Source: Planctomycetota bacterium
GTDB lineage: Bacteria; Planctomycetota; UBA1135; GCA-002686595
Direction of reading: 5' to 3'
DNA: 37,926 nucleotides
NCBI GenBank assembly: GCA_016795245.1
Contig: JAEUIA010000116.1
Coordinates: 1-37,926, forward strand
Shown: positions 34,173 through 37,926 of the stretch, piece after piece
Position numbering within the stretch: the first letter of the stretch is position 1
How the letters are laid out: the number at the start of each line of letters is the position of its first letter
Translations under genes and position numbers: made by a program
Notes under the pieces: generated by a model
The model's input: the letters and a program-made list of their open reading frames with translations, nothing else
The model's database searches: none
What the model was told of the DNA's origin: nothing

Positions 34173-34410
34173 CTTTCAGCGACTGCGCCGAACTGTGAAA
34201 TACGGTGCCAGAGCAGTTTCTTCACACTTCGCCGTGGTCTGCGGAGCCAGAGCCATTCCTCTTCGATTCGCCCCGGGTTGCCTGACTGTTGGCCGTCGCG
34301 CGAGGGCGAATCGAGGAAGAATGGCTCTGGCTCCGCAGACCACGGCGAAGTGTGAAGAAACTGCTCTGGCACCGTATTTCACAGTTCGGCGCAGTCGCTG
34401 AAAGTCAGTT
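34167..34410. repeat. Giant nested inverted repeat between convergent genes (107-bp arms)
   Basis: The arms at 34167-34273 and 34304-34410 are reverse complements at 105 of 107 positions, with a 30-nt spacer. Each arm starts with AAC TGA, the last codon and stop of the convergent genes on either side. Each arm holds two related 33-nt units: outer TACGGTGCCAG...TTCGCC (34201-34233) and inner TGCGGAGCCAG...TTCGCC (34240-34272), separated by GTGGTC. One palindromic element thus appears to sit inside another. It can act as a bidirectional terminator. Confidence 0.97.
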
Positions 34411-34974
34411 CCAGGTCACGTCGGGAGGCAGGTCCTTCATGTCGGCGCCCAGCGGACCGAGTGCGCGCAGGACTTTGCGCCAGATCAGTTGCGGTTCGGG
34501 ATCGAAGACCCAATCGGGATCTAGACGCGACGGCAACCACGAACCGCCCGCGAGTTCGAGCTCGAGCTGACCCTGGCCCCAACCGGCGTAGCCGAGCACC
34601 ATGCGCACGTCGTTCGCGGCATCGTCGTCGTGCTCGGCCAGATAGCGTGCGAGCGCATCGAGTTCGCCGCCCAGGTACACGCCGTTGCCGAGCTCGTACC
34701 CGCCGGGAATGTCGCGCGGCACGCGGTGCACGATCTGCAGCGTGTCCAATCCGACCGGCCCGCCGGCGTGCACCGGGAAATGCGAGAGGCCGAGCTTTTC
34801 GTGCTGCGGCAGGAGCTTCTGCACCGTGAACGGCGCCGGCCGATTGATCACGAGACCGTGCGCGCCCGACTCGTTGTGCGCGCACATCAGTACGACCGTG
34901 TGCGTGAAGTTCGGGTCCTGCAACAAGGGCGCGGCGGCGAGCAACGTGCCCGGCTCGGTTCGCATCTCCATCAT
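34405..34974 (-). CDS. algH: AlgH/YqgE family protein
   Basis: The 189-residue protein matches the YqgE/AlgH family (DUF179). It has an N-terminal GTLLAAAPLLQDPNFTHTVV segment (20 residues), HGLVINRP, HAGGPVGLDTLQIVH, GVYLGGELDAL and a GYAGWGQGQLELEL motif. The function is not settled; it was named for alginate regulation in Pseudomonas. The chosen ATG (34974) gives the family length and overlaps the upstream stop as ATGA, so it is coupled to the small Cys protein. The last codon (AAC) and stop lie in the right arm of the giant inverted repeat. Confidence 0.94.
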   Translation of the reverse strand: MMEMRTEPGTLLAAAPLLQDPNFTHTVVLMCAHNESGAHGLVINRPAPFTVQKLLPQHEKLGLSHFPVHAGGPVGLDTLQIVHRVPRDIPGGYELGNGVYLGGELDALARYLAEHDDDAANDVRMVLGYAGWGQGQLELELAGGSWLPSRLDPDWVFDPEPQLIWRKVLRALGPLGADMKDLPPDVTWN

Positions 34975-35192
34975 GCCTGCGAAGGTAGCCTTTCGAAGGC
35001 CGGACAAGAACGGACCGGCTGCGGCGGGTACTTGGAATAGCGGGCATCGACCAGGGATTCGCGGCACATGACGAAGACAGAGCCCCTGTCCGAGGTGATG
35101 AGGCGCACCTTGGCGCAATCCGCGCACAATCCGCCGTAGGGCGAGCGCGCGGGGCCGGCTGCGTCACGCGGCGGTTGGGATGCGGCGCTCAT
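34971..35192 (-). CDS. Small conserved-looking cysteine protein, unknown
   Basis: The 73-residue protein has GLCADCAKVRLI, then SVFVMCRES and a PVRSCPAFE end. That gives four cysteines in a C-x2-C...C...C order, which suggests a small zinc ribbon or metal knuckle. The stretch RYSKYPPQPVRSCPAFE looks like a conserved family tail. I do not know its function. Both ends overlap neighbours by 4 nt (rlmD stop at its ATG, its TGA at the algH ATG), which is strong evidence that it is a real, co-translated gene. Confidence 0.8.
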   Translation of the reverse strand: MSAASQPPRDAAGPARSPYGGLCADCAKVRLITSDRGSVFVMCRESLVDARYSKYPPQPVRSCPAFERLPSQA

Positions 35193-36622
35193 GATGCGGA
35201 TTGCGGGACCAGGGTGATCACGCACTCGACGTGCGGCGTGTGCGGGAACATGTCGATCGGCCGCACGCGTTCGACGCGCCAACCGAGGCTCTCGAGCACG
35301 CGCGCGTCCTCGGCGGCGGCCGGGTGATGGCAGGACACGTACACGATGCGCCGCGCTCCGAGCGCTGCAAGGCGCGGCAGCACCTTCTTGTGCAACCCCG
35401 CGCGCGGCGGATCGACGACGACCACGTCGGGCGCAGGCAAGCCTTCGGTCGCGAGTCCATCGAGCGCATCGCCTTCCACGAAGCGCACGTTCCCGATCCC
35501 GTTGCGCAACGCATTCGCGCGCGCATCCGCGACAGACGACGACACGATCTCGAAGCCGATCACTTCGCGCGCCGCCGCCGAGAGGATCAGCGCAATCGTG
35601 CCCGTGCCGCAGTACAGGTCGTACACAGTCTCACCGCCGGTCAGTGCGCATTCCTCGCGCACGATCTCGAACAAGCGCTCGGCCTGCACACTGTTCGTCT
35701 GGAAGAACGACCCGGCGGACAGCTCGAATTCGAGGCCCAGGATGCGCTCGCGGATGACACCGCCTCCGAAAAGCACGCGCTCGCGCCCAGGATCTCCGAT
35801 CGCGGTGTCGGCCGGACGGGAGTTGACGTTCTGCAGGAAGGTCGTGATCGTCGGATGGCGCGCGACGATCTCGCGCACGAAGGGATCGATCACATCGGGC
35901 GCTTCGTCGGACGTCACCAGATTCACCAGCACTTCGCTGCTCGAGCCGGCGTGACGGATCACGAGGTAGCGCAAGAGTCCCGTGTGGAGCTTCGGATCCC
36001 AAGGCGGAAGCGCACGCGCGACGCTCAATTCGCGCACCGTCGCCAGGATTTCGTCGGCGACTCGCGCCTGGATCGAACAGCCGTAGATGTCGACGACCTT
36101 GCCGTGCACGCCGGCCGCATGCATGCCCAGCGCGAAGCCGTTGGGCGCGTTTTCAGGCTCGCCGGGTGCGATCCAGCGGCGTGCTGAGAACGTGAACTCC
36201 ATCTTGTTGCGGTAGCGCGTCGTCGCCGGAGCGGGGATCACGTCGTGCAATTCGAACGGCGTCGACAAGCGCGACGTGAAGGAGCGTTCGACGAGCGCGC
36301 GCAAGCCGGCGAGTTGCTCGGAGTACGCCAGGTCTTGCAGACTGCAACCGCCGCACGCACCGAAGTGCGCGCAGACAGGCTCCACGGCCTTGGGTCCCGC
36401 TGCCAATTTTTCGAGCGCGACCGCCTCGATGTTCGCACCACGCCGGCGCAAGACCATGGCTCTCACCGTCGCGCCGGGTGCGGCGCGCCTGACGGTGAAG
36501 TGATAGCCGTCACGCTGTGCCGTGCCGCGACCGCGGCCGTCGAAGGCCACGATATCGAGCTCGAACTGATCCCCCGCACGCGGTTTGCGCGTCGGCGGCG
36601 ACTTGACGGGTTGCTCGCTCAC
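35189..36622 (-). CDS. rlmD: 23S rRNA (uracil-5-)-methyltransferase, RumA/RlmD type
   Basis: This SAM-dependent enzyme makes 5-methyluridine in 23S rRNA. It has 477 residues, with an N-terminal TRAM domain (about 15-75). The Fe-S cysteines are C84-x5-C90-x2-C93 and C182. The SAM domain has YDLYCGTGTIAL, then VVVDPPRAGL, and the catalytic nucleophile C431 is in IVYVSCHHP. Which uridine it targets (RlmC, RlmD or dual) cannot be told from sequence. The start overlaps the TrmL stop and the stop overlaps the small Cys gene, so all four genes from 37176 to 34405 form one coupled minus-strand operon devoted in part to RNA methylation. Confidence 0.93.
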   Translation of the reverse strand: MSEQPVKSPPTRKPRAGDQFELDIVAFDGRGRGTAQRDGYHFTVRRAAPGATVRAMVLRRRGANIEAVALEKLAAGPKAVEPVCAHFGACGGCSLQDLAYSEQLAGLRALVERSFTSRLSTPFELHDVIPAPATTRYRNKMEFTFSARRWIAPGEPENAPNGFALGMHAAGVHGKVVDIYGCSIQARVADEILATVRELSVARALPPWDPKLHTGLLRYLVIRHAGSSSEVLVNLVTSDEAPDVIDPFVREIVARHPTITTFLQNVNSRPADTAIGDPGRERVLFGGGVIRERILGLEFELSAGSFFQTNSVQAERLFEIVREECALTGGETVYDLYCGTGTIALILSAAAREVIGFEIVSSSVADARANALRNGIGNVRFVEGDALDGLATEGLPAPDVVVVDPPRAGLHKKVLPRLAALGARRIVYVSCHHPAAAEDARVLESLGWRVERVRPIDMFPHTPHVECVITLVPQSAS

Positions 36623-37176
36623 GCGTCGACGCGCTTGACGCGCGAGATCGGTTTCACGTCCAGCGGCGCTTCAGGGTGCGCGGCGTACTTGCCGTCATTG
36701 TCCGGCAACGGCACACCCGCACGGACGAGCGCCGTGTACACGCCCAGACACACGGTGTTGGCGAGATTGAGCGAGCGCACGCCGCTTCGGATCGGGACGT
36801 AGACTCGTCGTGCTGCGTGTTGCGTCAACAACTCGGACGGCAATCCGCGTGTTTCGCTACCGAAGACGAGCACGTCGTCCGCTTCGAACGCGGTCTCGAA
36901 CAGCGACGTGCCGCCGCGCGCACTGAACAGCCGCAGGCGCGCCGCGATCTCGCGCGCGGAGCCCTGTTCGAGGTGCGCGACGAGCGCGGGCCAATCGGCG
37001 TGCACGACCAGATCGACCAGCGGCCAATAGTCGAGCCCGGCGCGCTTCAGGTAGCGATCCTCCAACGAGAAACCCAACGGCTCGACCAGGTGCAAACGCA
37101 ACCCGAGCGCAGCCGAAAGGCGCGCGGCGCAGCCGGTATTGTGCGGAATCTCGGGGTGAACGAGGACCAGGTCCAT
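36619..37176 (-). CDS. trmL: tRNA (cytidine/uridine-34-2'-O)-methyltransferase
   Basis: This 185-residue SPOUT enzyme methylates the ribose of the tRNA wobble base. TrmL landmarks are the N-terminal LVHPEIPHNTGCAARL, LGFSLEDRYLKRAGLDYW, the SAM-binding knot LVFGSETRGLP and the C-terminal PIRSGVRSLNLANTVCLGVY. The length fits TrmL rather than the longer TrmH. It is the first gene of the minus-strand operon. TACACT lies 7 nt before its ATG. It diverges from the SEC-C gene across 23 nt. Confidence 0.95.
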   Translation of the reverse strand: MDLVLVHPEIPHNTGCAARLSAALGLRLHLVEPLGFSLEDRYLKRAGLDYWPLVDLVVHADWPALVAHLEQGSAREIAARLRLFSARGGTSLFETAFEADDVLVFGSETRGLPSELLTQHAARRVYVPIRSGVRSLNLANTVCLGVYTALVRAGVPLPDNDGKYAAHPEAPLDVKPISRVKRVDA

Positions 37177-37183
37177 TCAGGGC

Positions 37184-37189
37184 AGTGTA
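37184..37189 (-). promoter_or_regulatory. Candidate -10 box of the trmL operon (TACACT)
   Basis: The minus strand reads TACACT-N7-ATG. On the plus strand an overlapping TAGCCG (37188-37193) lies exactly 6 nt before the ATG at 37200. The 23-nt gap must hold both divergent promoters, which favours leaderless starts. Confidence 0.35.
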
Positions 37190-37199
37190 GCCGAGTGCT

Positions 37200-37697
37200 A
37201 TGTTGCGCCGCATGAAGAGCCGTGAGATCCGCCTCGAAAGCGCTGCGTTCCTCGATTCCCCCCAGGCCCAGGCCTTGAAGCTCCCGCGCGAGGACACGCG
37301 CAAGATCGTCGACGCGTTCCTGGCGTGCGCCTACGACGAGATGGGGATTGCGCCGCGCTTGCTCGACGGCGAACACATGCACGGCATCGTCGGACACCTC
37401 TTGCCGGGGCATTTCGGGCGCAAGGACCCGCTGGCGGCGCACGCGATCGAGGTGCTGCGCGCGTACGTCGATTTCCTGGCGGAGAACGCGGTGGTCACGC
37501 AACTCTTCGAGATGCGGCGCGCGCTCGAGGGGACCGCGCACGAGTTCGAGGAGACCGTCCGCACGGGCGAAGCTGCGCACCACGCACCGCGCAAGCCCGA
37601 GAAACCCTTCGTGCACAAGGCCGACAAGGTGGGCCGCAATGATCCGTGCCCGTGCGGAAGTGGTCGCAAGTTCAAGGCCTGCTGCGCGCGGCTCTAG
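37200..37697 (+). CDS. SEC-C zinc-motif protein
   Basis: This 165-residue protein ends in a SEC-C motif, [19 protein letters not shown] (C150, C152, C161, C162). The motif is a small zinc knuckle first known from the SecA C-terminus, where it binds SecB and ribosomes. The N-terminal 130 residues are helical and unrecognised. ATG 37200 gives the full frame; M5 at 37212 is an alternative. It may be a ribosome- or translation-associated accessory protein, but that rests on the zinc motif alone. Confidence 0.88.
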   Translation: MLRRMKSREIRLESAAFLDSPQAQALKLPREDTRKIVDAFLACAYDEMGIAPRLLDGEHMHGIVGHLLPGHFGRKDPLAAHAIEVLRAYVDFLAENAVVTQLFEMRRALEGTAHEFEETVRTGEAAHHAPRKPEKPFVHKADKVGRNDPCPCGSGRKFKACCARL

Positions 37698-37712
37698 CAC
37701 TCCGTCGCGCCC

Positions 37713-37794
37713 AGTTTGACCGTACCGCCGTCTTCGGTGCCGTGCTTGCGGCACGTGATCGAGTTTGACCGTACGGAGCCAGGCTCCTGTGGTG
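37713..37794 (+). repeat. Dispersed repeat copy at right end
   Basis: AGTTTGACCGTAC occurs twice (37713-37725 and 37762-37774), with a hairpin CGTGC-TTGCG-GCACG (37741-37755) between. From 37760 to 37794 the sequence matches the reverse complement of 31-65 with 2 mismatches in 35. It lies directly 3' of the SEC-C gene, so it could terminate that gene. Confidence 0.7.
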
Positions 37795-37799
37795 GCACA

Positions 37800-37926
37800 A
37801 ACCCCCCCGCCCCCCGGGCCGGGCCCCCACGGGGGATGCCGGCGAAGATTGGCCCCCAGGCGCGCTGGCCCGACGGGCACAAACCCACACAAGGGCCCCC
37901 CCCCGCCCCCCCCACCGGCGGAACGG
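37800..37926. other. C-rich low-complexity end
   Basis: Runs of 6-9 cytosines alternate with short G stretches, and no gene is visible. This is unlike the rest of the window and is probably a poorly resolved contig end inside or next to the dispersed repeat. Confidence 0.5.

Noticed and set aside
34176..34401. Two mirrored small ORFs with identical N-termini inside the inverted repeat
   Set aside because: They arise only because the palindrome reads the same on both strands.
37672..37915. Open frames in the C-rich right end
   Set aside because: They are low-complexity frames running through poly-C and lack any start context or domain.

Overview
This is a GC-rich (about two-thirds G+C) bacterial segment, and almost all of it is coding. 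I see no rRNA, tRNA, CRISPR array, transposase or phage gene. The mix of genes suggests Planctomycetota or a neighbouring phylum: several anchored proteins built from carboxypeptidase-regulatory-like repeats, an antiporter fused to an EIIA-like domain, many GTG starts and few Shine-Dalgarno sites. That placement is an inference. Both ends of the window carry the same dispersed repeat in opposite orientations, and the right end degenerates into C-rich low complexity. The window may therefore be a whole contig broken at repeats.

Layout. 0.2-4.4 kb: formate-tetrahydrofolate ligase (minus), diverging from a MerR-type regulator with four C-terminal cysteines, a cysteine desulfurase and a small unknown protein. 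4.4-10.4 kb: a structured non-coding gap, an anchored six-repeat protein, an HExxH metalloprotease, a BY-kinase-like ATPase and an exported helical protein. 10.5-22.2 kb: a long co-directional run holding biotin carboxylase, carboxyltransferase, a two-barrel biotin carrier, a TIGR01777 epimerase-like protein and AcpS. It continues into four tandem paralogous anchored proteins, three of which share an identical 74-nt block at their 5' ends. 22.2-26.1 kb: CoA-binding protein, endonuclease III, antiporter and a TPR-zincin protein.

26.3-28.8 kb is the most interesting block. It encodes a cysteine-rich precursor peptide, a DUF692 multinuclear iron oxygenase (MNIO), a DUF2063 partner and a frataxin (CyaY). 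This is a bufferin-type RiPP cluster. The precursor has four copies of the cysteine signature in two 39-residue tandem repeats and a lipobox-like signal. A hairpin followed by a T-rich tract separates the precursor from the enzymes. The frataxin suggests iron supply to the iron-dependent maturase.

28.9-37.7 kb: a very large AsmA-like protein (minus), a NadR-like P-loop kinase, then a minus-strand operon (TrmL, RlmD, a small Cys protein, AlgH) with 4-nt overlaps at each junction, and a SEC-C protein.

A second notable theme is a pair of giant inverted repeats. One has 68-bp perfect arms and the other has 107-bp arms with 2 mismatches. Each lies between convergent genes, and its arms begin exactly at the last sense codon of both genes. 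Both are built on a 33-nt unit that also occurs at the window's left end. A third theme is a TAnnnT box placed 6-7 nt before several start codons, which suggests leaderless transcripts.
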